This document shows, one piece after another, positions 1 to 7,444 of a stretch of 22,693 nt of DNA (positions are counted from its first letter, which is position 1; the number at the start of each line of letters is the position of its first letter). Source of the DNA: Clostridia bacterium. GTDB taxonomy: Bacteria; Bacillota_A; Clostridia; Christensenellales; Aristaeellaceae. A program made the translations under genes and the position numbers. Below the pieces are notes generated by a model, which had not been told where the DNA came from, did not search any database, and saw only the letters and a list, made by a program, of their open reading frames with translations. The DNA lies in contig JAFZQK010000012.1 in NCBI GenBank assembly GCA_017620455.1, forward strand, positions 1-22,693, written 5' to 3'.

Positions 1-1121
1 CGGCCGGGGTTGCTGGGACCGCCGCCCAGGGCCCACCAGTCGGTGACGACCACGCCGTCAAAGCCGATTTCCTTGCGCAGGTAATCCATGGTGGCCTTGT
101 CCCACTTGACGTCCACGGTGTTGGTGATGCCGGTGCCGCCGCAGTTGGTCATGACCCACTCGGAGCCGCCGGACAGCGCGGCCTTCCAGCCCACCATCCA
201 GTTTTCAAAGTTCTGGGCAACGGACCGGGCCTTGCCGAAGGCGGAGTCGCCGCCGCGGCCGATCCAGTGCTTGGTGCAGGAGGCCAGGCCGTTTTCTTCC
301 AGGCCGCGAATTTCCTCATGCACGATGGCGGCGATGTATTCGGGGTTCTCGCCGTACTGGGCGCCGATCTCCTCGGCGTAGGGCTCGAAGGTCACGTGGA
401 TGCCCACGGCCCGCATGGCCTTGCCGTAGAAGCAGGCCAGCTGATAGGCCAGTTCCGGATCGTTGGCGGTGCCGAAGCCCTCGTGGGCCTTGTCGATGTA
501 GCCGCCGAAGGAATTGTATTCACGGTCGGAGGTGAACACCATGGGCACGCCCAGGCGCTCCGCCTCGGCGCAGGCCTGCAGGTTGTTCAGGGTATTGGTG
601 ATGGTGATGGGGGTGCCGTTCAGGTTGAACAGCTGGCAGGTGAGGGCGTATTCCTTCACCATGTTCCGGGCGTCGTACAGCTGGGTGTTGACGCAGAACA
701 GCAATCCCACTTCCTCTTCGGGGGTCATCTGGCTGATCAGGTCGGCCACGCGGGTGTCGGTCTCCTCGCGCCAATCCTCATACACGTCCAGTTCGCCGTT
801 CTTGTTCAGGTCCTTGAATTTCAGGCCGTCCACTTCCAGGATGGGGGTCACGCCCTCGATGTAGGAGAGCTTCTTCTGGCCGGTGGTTTCGTCCGCTTCG
901 ATCACGGAGAATTCACAGTTGCTCTCCAGGAAGGCCTGCTCCGCGGCGGCCGCTTCCTGGTCCACCTGATTGGCGCGCACCTCCATGACCTGGTTGGCGC
1001 CGACGGGTTCTTCGCCGGGGGCGCCGGGGCCGGCGGGGCCGCCCTCAGAGCCTTCCGCAAAAGCGCCGGATACGCAGCTGAGCAGCATGATGACAGCCAG
1101 CAGCCATGCAAGTTTCTTCAT
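1..1121 (-). CDS. Secreted glycoside hydrolase family 3 protein, N-terminal part (truncated by window edge)
   Basis: This is the first 373 residues of a GH3 enzyme (beta-glucosidase/beta-xylosidase type), which hydrolyses terminal beta-linked sugars. An N-terminal signal (KK, then a hydrophobic stretch ending GAFA-EG) predicts export. An LLSC at residues 13-16 could be a lipobox, so a lipoprotein is also possible. A Gly/Pro/Glu-rich linker follows. The motif DLNKNGELDVYEDW near residue 105, typical of one large GH3 group, leads into the TIM barrel. Lys284-His285 fits the conserved GH3 KH substrate-binding motif. Asp361 in VVVTDWW fits the catalytic nucleophile. The ATG at 1121 is preceded by GAAAGGAGC. 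The rest of the barrel and the second domain with the acid/base residue lie left of the window. The family call is firm; the substrate is not visible. Confidence 0.92.
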   Translation of the reverse strand, partial: MKKLAWLLAVIMLLSCVSGAFAEGSEGGPAGPGAPGEEPVGANQVMEVRANQVDQEAAAAEQAFLESNCEFSVIEADETTGQKKLSYIEGVTPILEVDGLKFKDLNKNGELDVYEDWREETDTRVADLISQMTPEEEVGLLFCVNTQLYDARNMVKEYALTCQLFNLNGTPITITNTLNNLQACAEAERLGVPMVFTSDREYNSFGGYIDKAHEGFGTANDPELAYQLACFYGKAMRAVGIHVTFEPYAEEIGAQYGENPEYIAAIVHEEIRGLEENGLASCTKHWIGRGGDSAFGKARSVAQNFENWMVGWKAALSGGSEWVMTNCGGTGITNTVDVKWDKATMDYLRKEIGFDGVVVTDWWALGGGPSNPG

Positions 1122-1351
1122 CGTTCATTTGCTCCTTTCAAATCGTCGGTTGATCGCATCCCGTGCACAGCAAAGCTCCCTTCCGACACGGGACGCTTCC
1201 TTCCACAGGCTTCTGATCCTATGGTAGCACGGGAATCGGACGGGGCGCTGTAAAAAAGGCGCACCGTTCCTGCCAGCTTTGAGCATGAAACCCGCAAAAC
1301 CGGAAAATCCGGCACAAACGCCCCGAAAATCCCGCACACCTGACAGATAAT

Positions 1352-1381
1352 AAAAAGCCCTGCCGGTCAAGGGCAGGGCTT
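1352..1381 (-). terminator. Rho-independent terminator of the CotH operon
   Basis: Read on the minus strand, a perfect 10-bp stem (AAGCCCTGCC/GGCAGGGCTT, arms 1372-1381 and 1355-1364) with a 7-nt loop runs into TTTTTATTATC. That is a classic intrinsic terminator. It lies 260 nt beyond the CotH stop codon, and the space between is almost wholly the palindromic element at 1382-1628. An insertion of that element between the stop codon and an older terminator would explain the distance. Confidence 0.8.
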
Positions 1382-1628
1382 CAGGGTGTCGAAAAAGAAT
1401 TTTCGACACCCTGCGAAAAAAGCGGAAGAAAGGATTCCGCTTTTTTCGATCCATCAATTTCTTGCAAAATGGCATTTCCGCAAGCGAAAACGCTCATTTT
1501 GCGGCCAGAAATTGATAGAGGAAGCAAATTTCATTTGCTCCTCGGCGACGTACACGCCGCCGCCTGCGGATGAAAATCGAAGGGGCTGCGGCCCCTTCGA
1601 TGCATCCCCTGGGTTTTTCGACAGACTG
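1382..1628. repeat. MITE-like palindromic element with terminal inverted repeats
   Basis: A roughly 247-bp non-coding element. Its ends are imperfect 15-nt inverted repeats: 1382-1396 (CAGGGTGTCGAAAAA) against 1614-1628 (TTTTTCGACAGACTG), 13 of 15 matching, with a perfect 10-bp core. Inside are back-to-back hairpins: a perfect 14-bp stem 1382-1395/1400-1413; a perfect 14-bp stem 1414-1427/1435-1448; a long nested arm 1453-1516 (outer 10 bp ATCAATTTCT/AGAAATTGAT, then 8 bp GCAAAATG/CATTTTGC, then an imperfect 10-bp core); a stem 1518-1529/1533-1543 with one bulge; and a perfect 11-bp stem 1576-1586/1591-1601. This structure suits a miniature inverted-repeat transposable element or a dispersed structured-RNA repeat. 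No transposase gene is present. Copy number in the genome is unknown from this window. Confidence 0.65.
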
Positions 1629-1640
1629 AAAACGCAGCCG

Positions 1641-3839
1641 TCAGCCGTTGTGGCTGCGGACACGGCGGACGATCAGCACGGCGGCCGCCAGGATGACGGC
1701 GCAGACGGCCAGCTGGATCCACTGTCCGGTACCGTTCTCCTGCTGCGCGCCGGGAAAATCGCCACCGGGGAACCCGCCGGGACGGCCGGACTGCCCGTCG
1801 GGCTGCCCGGAAGCCTGGGGAGATGCCGAAGCAGCGCTTTCAGGCTGACCGGTGGGCTGGGCGGATTGCGGCGCGGGCGTGCCCGCCCCCTGGGCGCTTT
1901 CCCCGCTGCTGCCCGCGCTGCCGCCGAAGGAATCGTTATCCCCCTGGCCCGGCGTCTGCGGGAACCCTTCGGGCAGGGCGCCGCCCTGCTGACCGGAAAA
2001 ATCCGGCATCCCGGAGGGCATTTGGGAAGGCATCCCGGAAGGCATTTGAGAGGGCATCCCGGAAGGCATGCCGTCGCCGGGGCCGCCGCCGCCGTTCATG
2101 CTGCCCATATCGGCGGTGGAAATGTCGCTGGCGTCGACGAGGGCGGCGCTGCTGCGCTGACCCTGGCTGGTGGAAGGAACGGTGCCCTCCAGCTGGCCGC
2201 GCACGCTTTCCCCGCGCTTTGCGCAGAAGGTCTGCAGGGTGGAAACGCCCTTCTCAAAGGCTTCCATATCATAAAACGCGGAGGTATCCTTTTCCAGATA
2301 CGGCGTGATCATTTCCTTCACCCGGGCGATCTCCTCCGCCAGCCAGCCGCTTTCCACGCTTTCCGAAATAAACCGGTCGTACGCTTCGTGATACGCGGCC
2401 AGGGCTTCCTCGTCGCTGAAGATCCAGGCGATCAGGGGCCGGGAATCCACCGCGCCCCCGCTGACGGGGGAATCGATGGGGCTGTTCACGGTGGAGGTGG
2501 CGTTCTGAGACGCGGAGAAGCCGCCGAAGCCCAGATTGTAATCCCAGGGGATGATGGTCAGCTTGCCTTTTTCTTCATACAGATAGTAATTGTGCACCAT
2601 CATGCCGGTATAGCTGTCGTCGTTGCACAGGAAACTGTGCACCGCCAGATAGCGGATCACTTCGTCCTTGTTCACCACGCTGTCCAGGTCTTCTTTGGCG
2701 TTCAGCTTTTTCAGGGATTCGATCAGGCGGGTTTTGTCCTTGGTTTTGATTTTCGTTTTGGCGTTGTTGAAAATATTGCTGTAGCTGTCCGGATCGTCGT
2801 CGGAGTAGATCAGCTTCACGTCGTCGTTGCCCATGCCGAAATTGAAGCCGCCTAACATGGCGCTCTTGGGCCAGCCGTTGCCGGCATCGGTCCGGTCCGG
2901 GCTTTTGCCGTCCGTCGGCTGCGCCGTAGCCTCCGGCGCTGCGGGCGCCGGCTGAGCGCCGTTTTCATCCGACGCGCCGGAATCGCCGGAGGGCGTCTGG
3001 TCCGGCCGGGCGCGGCCGCCGTCGGAAGGCGCAAAGTCCCCCTGGGGCATCTGCGGCGCGCCGCCGTCCGCCGGCCCGCCGGAGGAGCCGCCGAAGGACG
3101 CGCCGTTCTCATCGGAAGCCGGGGCGGCGCTGGCCGCGGGCGCTTGTGCGGCCTGATCCCCGTCGTCCTTCTCCCGGAATTTCTCCATATCGAAATCCCG
3201 GCCGTTGCCGCGGCCGCCGCCGAAGCCCAGGCTGTCGGGTTTATACAGCTCGCCCCTGGTCATGCCGTTGCGGTCCATAAAGGCGTCCTCCACGCCCTCC
3301 ACCGCCAGGTACAGCCCCCAGGGCTCGCCGTTGACGCTGATCTGCACATAGCTGCACAGCGGGGCGGGCACGTCCATGCGCCCCATCAGGGTGTAGGCCA
3401 GATAATCCTTCATCATGGTGGCGTCCTGGATCATGTTGTTCAGGCTCAGCTTATCCAGGCCGTGATAGGTCATGCCCTTGACGAAATGATCGAATTCCAC
3501 CTTGAAGGAATACCGCGTGGAGCCCATGGTGGCCACGGAGGACAGAGAGGTGTTGCCCTTGCCGCGGATGGCGACGTGGCTGTATTTTTCGCCGTCCACG
3601 GTGATATTGCAGTCCGTGTACTCCTCCGCCGTGGCGTTTTTGATGAAGTCCTCCCAGTTTTCCATGGTGATGTCGATGGTGTGCACCCGGCTCTGATCGA
3701 ACAGAAGCCCTTCATACCCCACGGTATGGCTTCCGTCGCCGAGCACGGGCTCCACCACGCCCCACAGGCACACCGCCGCCAGCAGCATCACCGCCGTGGC
3801 GATGCCCACGATGCGGTCCGCTTTCTTTGTTCTCAGCAT
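1641..3839 (-). CDS. CotH kinase-family protein, membrane-anchored, with low-complexity insert and tail
   Basis: A 732-residue protein of the CotH family, named after a Bacillus spore-coat protein shown to be an atypical protein kinase. Residues 10-31 form an N-terminal membrane segment and 706-725 a C-terminal one ending in basic residues, so the body probably lies outside the membrane. Family motifs are IRGKGNTS (91-98), KLSLNN (130-135), WGLYLAVEGVEDAF (174-187), GELYKP (196-201), YSDDDPDSYSNIF (345-357) and IIPWDYN (429-435), where Asp433 fits the catalytic metal ligand. Two low-complexity tracts stand out: a Gly/Ala/Pro/Asp-rich insert at about 205-337 inside the kinase fold, and a tail at about 580-703 with tandem MPSGMPSQ repeats. 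It follows the DUF4956 gene by 4 nt and is the last gene of its operon. A role in cell-envelope modification is inference. Confidence 0.9.
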   Translation of the reverse strand: MLRTKKADRIVGIATAVMLLAAVCLWGVVEPVLGDGSHTVGYEGLLFDQSRVHTIDITMENWEDFIKNATAEEYTDCNITVDGEKYSHVAIRGKGNTSLSSVATMGSTRYSFKVEFDHFVKGMTYHGLDKLSLNNMIQDATMMKDYLAYTLMGRMDVPAPLCSYVQISVNGEPWGLYLAVEGVEDAFMDRNGMTRGELYKPDSLGFGGGRGNGRDFDMEKFREKDDGDQAAQAPAASAAPASDENGASFGGSSGGPADGGAPQMPQGDFAPSDGGRARPDQTPSGDSGASDENGAQPAPAAPEATAQPTDGKSPDRTDAGNGWPKSAMLGGFNFGMGNDDVKLIYSDDDPDSYSNIFNNAKTKIKTKDKTRLIESLKKLNAKEDLDSVVNKDEVIRYLAVHSFLCNDDSYTGMMVHNYYLYEEKGKLTIIPWDYNLGFGGFSASQNATSTVNSPIDSPVSGGAVDSRPLIAWIFSDEEALAAYHEAYDRFISESVESGWLAEEIARVKEMITPYLEKDTSAFYDMEAFEKGVSTLQTFCAKRGESVRGQLEGTVPSTSQGQRSSAALVDASDISTADMGSMNGGGGPGDGMPSGMPSQMPSGMPSQMPSGMPDFSGQQGGALPEGFPQTPGQGDNDSFGGSAGSSGESAQGAGTPAPQSAQPTGQPESAASASPQASGQPDGQSGRPGGFPGGDFPGAQQENGTGQWIQLAVCAVILAAAVLIVRRVRSHNG
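2005..2076 (-). repeat. 24-bp tandem repeat inside the CotH gene
   Basis: Three head-to-tail 24-nt units start at 2005, 2029 and 2053. The third diverges after about 17 nt. They encode alternating MPSG and MPSQ tetrapeptides just before the C-terminal Pro/Gly/Ser tail. The units differ at few positions, as expected for recent slippage expansion in a disordered spacer. Repeat number may vary between strains. Confidence 0.8.
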
Positions 3840-3843
3840 GGGA

Positions 3844-4515
3844 TCACCCCATATAGTCGCCGTTGTAGCTCACCAGCACCGCGCTGCTGACGCCCTCCAT
3901 TTCAGACAGCCGGGTGATGAAATCGGTGTCGCTGTTTTTCAGCGTCACTTCGTAGGTCAGTTCGATGCTGCCCTTCTGGGCGCTCTTGCTCTTGACAGAG
4001 GTTTTTTCGGTGTTTTCCTTCAGGTACTTTGCCACCCTCTCCTCCGTTTCGCCGCCGTCGCAGGCGATCACGGCGATGAAGGGCTTCTGGGCGGATTTGC
4101 GGTTGCAGAACACGATCAGGATGACGCCGATGATCACGCTGCCCACGATGGCCAGGGGGATCATCCCCGCCGCCAGCACGATGCCGCCCGCGATGGCCCA
4201 GAAGAGGAACGCGATGTCCATGGGCTCCTTGATGGCGGTGCGGAAGCGCACGATGGAGAGCGCGCCCACCATGCCCAGGGACAAAACCACGTTGGAGGTG
4301 ACGGCCAGGATCACCATGGTGGTGATCATGGTCATGGCGATCAGGGACCCGCCGAAGGCTTGGGAAAACATGACACCGGCATAGGTCTTCTTGTACACGA
4401 AGAAGATGAACAGCCCCAGGCAGAAGCTGAGGGCCAGGGAAATGGCCATATCGGTCAGGGATACGGCGGTGACGTTTTCCAGGAACGAGGATTTGAAGAT
4501 GTCGTTGAAGGTCAT
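3844..4515 (-). CDS. DUF4956 domain-containing membrane protein
   Basis: A 223-residue protein of the DUF4956 family. Hydrophobic segments lie at about 22-40, 50-72, 74-88, 102-118 and 120-137, followed by a soluble C-terminal domain from about 145. The stretch GMVGALSIVRFRTAIKEP (81-98) and the following DIAFLFWAIAGG are the family's most recognisable part. The biochemical function is not established. The ATG at 4515 is preceded by AGGAGTG about 7 nt upstream. The gene lies between the VTC-domain gene (82-nt gap) and the CotH gene (4-nt gap), a set that recurs together in Firmicutes as far as I recall. A role as membrane partner of the polyphosphate polymerase is inference. The C-terminal domain resembles a small ferredoxin-like regulatory domain only in its predicted beta-alpha pattern. 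Confidence 0.9.
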   Translation of the reverse strand: MTFNDIFKSSFLENVTAVSLTDMAISLALSFCLGLFIFFVYKKTYAGVMFSQAFGGSLIAMTMITTMVILAVTSNVVLSLGMVGALSIVRFRTAIKEPMDIAFLFWAIAGGIVLAAGMIPLAIVGSVIIGVILIVFCNRKSAQKPFIAVIACDGGETEERVAKYLKENTEKTSVKSKSAQKGSIELTYEVTLKNSDTDFITRLSEMEGVSSAVLVSYNGDYMG

Positions 4516-4597
4516 AGCGATTCACTCCTATTCATTTTATATGCTTTGCTGTGAAAAAATACATCCCGTCGTTGGTTTACATGCGGCTTTCTGGGGC

Positions 4598-5269
4598 TTA
4601 GCCATAAACCCTGCATGCGGCGTACTTGGAAAAGGCCGTGGGCGTGCGGCTTCTGAGGGCCGCCGCCTTGCGGATGACAGCGGGCAGGTACTCGTCCCAC
4701 TTGACCTCCAGCAGCGTCACGTCGTCCTGGATGGGCAGCGTCAGGCCGTCGGGGTTCAGGAAATCCCGGGGCGATCCGGTGCGGATATCCCAATCGACGG
4801 TGACGCGCACGTTGCCGGGGCCGTAGACGAAGGGCACCCGCTTGTATTCCACCACGGTTTTCGGGGCCAGGCGGCGGGTTTTCATGTCCACGTACAGGGC
4901 CGCCAGCAGGGGGCGCCCGCCGGCGATCATCCAGGAGATATCCCCCCTGAGGATCTTGCGCGTTTCCTCCGCCGTCAGTCTTTCCTGGGGCTTGCAGCCC
5001 ACGCCGTCCCGCTTCATCTTGCATTCCAGCATGATAAAGGACAGATCGTCGTTGTAATAGCGGATGCGGAATTTCCGCCGCTCGTTGACGCCGTCCAGCT
5101 TTTCGTGCAGCGCAGTGTCCAGGGGATCGTCGAAATACAGGCTGCGGATGCGGTAATAGCCTCGCTCCGCCGCATGCGAGTCGATCTGCGCCACGGCGCC
5201 CAGATTCGCCCGGATCGCCGCCGCGTCCCCGGGCGATATGACGTGCTTTACCTCGTGCCGGTAAACCAA
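4598..5269 (-). CDS. VTC domain-containing protein (polyphosphate polymerase-like)
   Basis: A VTC-type domain, the catalytic fold that yeast Vtc4 uses to build polyphosphate from ATP inside a basic tunnel. Expected tunnel residues are present: R4-E6-K8 (YRHEVKH), R40 and R42 in YYRIRSLYFDD, RRKFRIR (64-70), E82-K84-K86, YKR (142-144), and E188-K190 in LLEVKWD. I chose the TTG at 5269 as the start because AGGAGG (5284-5279) lies 9 nt upstream. An in-frame TTG at 5305 would add 12 residues, but those codons contain the ribosome binding site and lie outside the fold. There is no signal peptide or membrane segment, so it is cytoplasmic and may depend on the neighbouring DUF4956 protein for a membrane site. 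First gene of a three-gene operon. Confidence 0.88.
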   Translation of the reverse strand: MVYRHEVKHVISPGDAAAIRANLGAVAQIDSHAAERGYYRIRSLYFDDPLDTALHEKLDGVNERRKFRIRYYNDDLSFIMLECKMKRDGVGCKPQERLTAEETRKILRGDISWMIAGGRPLLAALYVDMKTRRLAPKTVVEYKRVPFVYGPGNVRVTVDWDIRTGSPRDFLNPDGLTLPIQDDVTLLEVKWDEYLPAVIRKAAALRSRTPTAFSKYAACRVYG

Positions 5270-5323
5270 GCCTCCGTCCCTCCTTCTCGCCGAAAGGATC
5301 GGCAAATTGCTTTCAGCAGTATC

Positions 5324-5332
5324 ATCTTACCA
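5324..5332 (-). promoter_or_regulatory. Possible extended -10 element of the VTC operon
   Basis: On the minus strand TGGTAAGAT matches an extended -10 (TGnTATAAT with one change in the hexamer) about 55 nt upstream of the VTC start codon, within an AT-rich stretch. No good -35 lies 16-18 nt upstream, which extended -10 promoters tolerate. Tentative. Confidence 0.35.
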
Positions 5333-5646
5333 GAAAAAATCAGAGATATTATTGTAAAATTGTAAACAAACCACGGGAAAAATCGGCCCAGGGAATAAAC
5401 GGAATATGAAAAAGCGGAAACGGAAGGGCCCGTTTCAATACGTCGGGAAAAGCCGGATTCCGCCGCCGGGCAGCAGCGCGGGCGCGCCCGGGTCAGCCGA
5501 TCCCTTTCTTCCGGTTGTTCTCTCCCTCGTGTCTTTTCTTGTATGCGATGCCCGGCCCGCTGTCAACATTGCGTCCCGGCTGTGCAGCGGCGGGCGCGCC
5601 GCGGCATGCGTCCGCCGGCGGAATCCGGAAAACGCCGTTTTTCCCC

Positions 5647-5676
5647 TTGACAATGTAGTATCTGTTCCTGTATAAT
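5647..5676 (+). promoter_or_regulatory. Consensus sigma-A promoter of the sugar-transport operon
   Basis: TTGACA (5647-5652) and TATAAT (5671-5676) both match the housekeeping consensus exactly, with an 18-bp spacer. Transcription would start near 5683, giving a leader of about 75 nt before the ATG at 5758. It is the only strong promoter seen ahead of the eleven plus-strand genes, so it probably drives them all. Such a strong promoter on catabolic genes would normally need a repressor. Confidence 0.85.
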
Positions 5677-5690
5677 CCAATTAGTCCATG

Positions 5691-5721
5691 ACAAAAGGAC
5701 ATTTGCGGCGATTCCTTTTGT
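5691..5721 (+). promoter_or_regulatory. Inverted repeat just downstream of the transcription start (candidate operator or leader hairpin)
   Basis: ACAAAAGGA (5691-5699) and TCCTTTTGT (5713-5721) are a perfect 9-bp inverted repeat around 13 nt, starting about 8 nt after the predicted transcription start. It could be a repressor operator or a stem in the mRNA leader. It does not look like a typical LacI-family or catabolite-responsive (cre) site, which have a central CG and shorter spacing. No regulator gene lies in the window. Confidence 0.45.
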
Positions 5722-5757
5722 TGAAAGCAAAAACTGAAAAATGGAGGATGACAAAAA

Positions 5758-7416
5758 ATGAGCAGCAGGAAAACTCTGGTGTGCTTGGTGCTGAGCATCG
5801 TCATGCTGATGACGGTCGCCGTACCGGGGGGGATCGCTGAGTCGGAAGACGCAGCTGCGCCTTACTATCTGCGTTTGGATCCGAACGTGGAAGGTGAAAT
5901 CGACGTGATGTGCTGGTCCGGCGACAGCACCTATCATAAGGACCTTGGGCATCAGGATATCGCCGTGGAGGATCTGACCAGCCAGAACGTCGCCGCGATC
6001 TACGCCCTTGCAAAGGAATTCAATAAGATCTATCCCAACGTGAAGGTCAATCTGTACGCCAAAACGGACGATCCCAACGGCAACGACACCTCCTGGATGC
6101 AGGAGCTGGAAAACTTCAAGGCCGAGCACGGCAAATACCCCGACGTATACGCCGCCAACGACCTGCCGGGGGATCTGGCCCGGGGCATGATCGCCGATCT
6201 GTCCGTGTATGCCGACGATCCCCTGTACCAGAGCTTCAACCCGGGCATCATGGATACCATGAATTACTACGGCTTCCAGGCCGGCCTTCCCCAGTTCATG
6301 CAGCCCTGGGGCATCTATGTGAACAAGGAGCTGGCGGAAGAGAACAACATCGACGTGCCGGATCCCGATTGGGACATTGACGACTATACCGATTTCATCA
6401 CCTCCGCCGACAACAAGAATTTCTACGGCACCATCTTCTCCGTGCCCACCCAGATCATCGATACGGGCACCACCACCGTCAACGCCCAGATGGCCGCTTA
6501 CCAGGGCGAAGGCGACCGGGTGAACATCGCTTCCGACGAAGTGAAGGATCTGATCGGCTACATTGCGAAGTGGGCGCCCTATGAGATCTGGACCCTGAAC
6601 GGCCAGGGCGCCGTGGACGGCTCCGTGATGGACGACGGCTGGTGGTGGGGCTATCGCTTCTTCTGCCGGAACTACGTGCTGGCCTATACCGGCGACCCGT
6701 GGATGATGGGCTCCGCCACCGCCGGAAAGACGGCGGACGGCGCCTGGGCCACCAACGCCGTGGAATCCGAGGACTGGGACATTTATCCCCGCCCCGCCAC
6801 GCCCTATCAGCCCAACACCGTGGGCATCGTGATCGACCCCATGGCGATCCACAACTACGCCATGGACGACGGAAACCCCGAATGGAGCGACGCGGAAAAG
6901 GCGCAGTTTGACCTGGCCTACGCCTTCGGCTCCTTCTGGTGCGGCGCCACCGAATCCCTGCAGGCCCGCGCCGATCAGATGTTCAACGACAACGGCACCA
7001 TCCGGACCTGCCTGAACGACTCCCTGCCCCTGGTCACCGGCGACGCGTTCTTCGCGCAGATGGATATCTGGTACGGCACCGAGCTGCACGCCCGCTACGG
7101 CGACGCGGAGAAGATGCCCGGCTTCCAGTATCTGCTTGAGCTGTGGAACGCCGGCCAAATCTGGGATATCTCCGATAAGACCTATCCCTACCACGTGATC
7201 GAGGACGGCACCCAGGTGAACTGCCTCAAGGAGTGGCTGGACGTGACCAACGCCGACATCACCGGCGTCCCGGTGACCGATCCCAGCTGGGTGGATACGG
7301 TAAAGGCCAATCTGGATGACTGGAACGAAAAGATCAACGCCCGTTTCCGCATCGCGGAGCAGTCCATCAAGGACGGCCTCATCACCTACTACGGCTACAC
7401 GGAAGCGGATTTCTGA
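5758..7416 (+). CDS. Extracellular solute-binding protein of a carbohydrate ABC transporter
   Basis: A 552-residue family 1-type SBP, the receptor that captures sugar outside the membrane and delivers it to a permease pair. Residues 1-27 are a signal peptide with likely cleavage after GGIA. There is no lipobox, unusual for a Gram-positive SBP, so anchoring may depend on another protein. Family-like features include GEIDVMCW opening the first lobe, AKEFNKIYPNVKV (85-97), and many Trp/Tyr/Asp residues suited to sugar stacking, such as the DDGWWWGYRFF tract near residue 290. The ATG follows GGAGG by 10 nt. It is the first gene of the operon, directly behind a consensus promoter, and a strong hairpin follows it, a layout that often gives the SBP more transcript than the genes after it. 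Its length exceeds the usual 400-450 residues. Confidence 0.88.
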   Translation: MSSRKTLVCLVLSIVMLMTVAVPGGIAESEDAAAPYYLRLDPNVEGEIDVMCWSGDSTYHKDLGHQDIAVEDLTSQNVAAIYALAKEFNKIYPNVKVNLYAKTDDPNGNDTSWMQELENFKAEHGKYPDVYAANDLPGDLARGMIADLSVYADDPLYQSFNPGIMDTMNYYGFQAGLPQFMQPWGIYVNKELAEENNIDVPDPDWDIDDYTDFITSADNKNFYGTIFSVPTQIIDTGTTTVNAQMAAYQGEGDRVNIASDEVKDLIGYIAKWAPYEIWTLNGQGAVDGSVMDDGWWWGYRFFCRNYVLAYTGDPWMMGSATAGKTADGAWATNAVESEDWDIYPRPATPYQPNTVGIVIDPMAIHNYAMDDGNPEWSDAEKAQFDLAYAFGSFWCGATESLQARADQMFNDNGTIRTCLNDSLPLVTGDAFFAQMDIWYGTELHARYGDAEKMPGFQYLLELWNAGQIWDISDKTYPYHVIEDGTQVNCLKEWLDVTNADITGVPVTDPSWVDTVKANLDDWNEKINARFRIAEQSIKDGLITYYGYTEADF

Positions 7417-7444
7417 TCTGATTGGATGTCGTCAGACATGCTCC

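Larger units (their letters stand above)
1122..1640. other. Intergenic region between the GH3 and CotH genes
   Basis: This stretch of about 520 bp separates two minus-strand genes. From 1131 to 1140 it holds the ribosome binding site of the GH3 gene. From 1352 to 1381 it holds an intrinsic terminator for the CotH operon. From 1382 to 1628 it holds a palindrome-rich repeat-like element. In 1141-1351, where the GH3 promoter should lie, I found no convincing -35/-10 pair. A small CCGGA/TCCGG hairpin near 1300 is too short to interpret. Short open frames cross the region but have no ribosome binding site and follow the palindromes. Confidence 0.6.
5270..5757. other. Divergent intergenic region between the VTC operon and the sugar-transport operon
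   Basis: About 490 bp between divergent genes. Near the VTC gene are its ribosome binding site (5279-5287) and an AT-rich stretch (5321-5395) that should hold the leftward promoter. From 5440 to 5640 the sequence is very GC-rich, with short self-complementary GC runs such as GGGCGCGCCC, and I see no gene in it. Open frames there lack ribosome binding sites. The rightward promoter (5647-5676), an inverted repeat (5691-5721) and a ribosome binding site (GGAGG, 5743-5747) fill the last 120 bp. Confidence 0.6.

Noticed and set aside
1382..1448. Two adjacent perfect 14-bp hairpins as a CRISPR or terminator array
   Set aside because: The two stems differ in sequence and there are no regularly spaced repeats or spacers, so it is not a CRISPR array. 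Their T-runs lie within the stems rather than after them, so they do not look like simple terminators.
1454..1663. A 69-residue minus-strand open frame inside the palindromic element
   Set aside because: It has no ribosome binding site, and its sequence is a by-product of the nested hairpins. Such frames in repeats are often annotated as hypothetical proteins.
5270..5305. The in-frame TTG at 5305 as start of the VTC-domain gene
   Set aside because: The 12 extra codons contain the AGGAGG ribosome binding site for the TTG at 5269 and add nothing to the VTC fold, which begins with the YRHEVKH strand.
5417..5436. A 7-bp hairpin (GAAACGG/CCGTTTC) in the divergent intergenic region
   Set aside because: The stem is short, there is no upstream gene on either strand to terminate, and such stems are expected by chance in this composition.
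5406..5675. Short open frames in the divergent intergenic region (89 residues plus strand, 81 residues minus strand)
   Set aside because: They have no ribosome binding site or recognisable domain, show Arg/Pro/Ala-rich composition typical of non-coding GC-rich DNA, and the plus-strand frame crosses the consensus -35 and ends in the -10.
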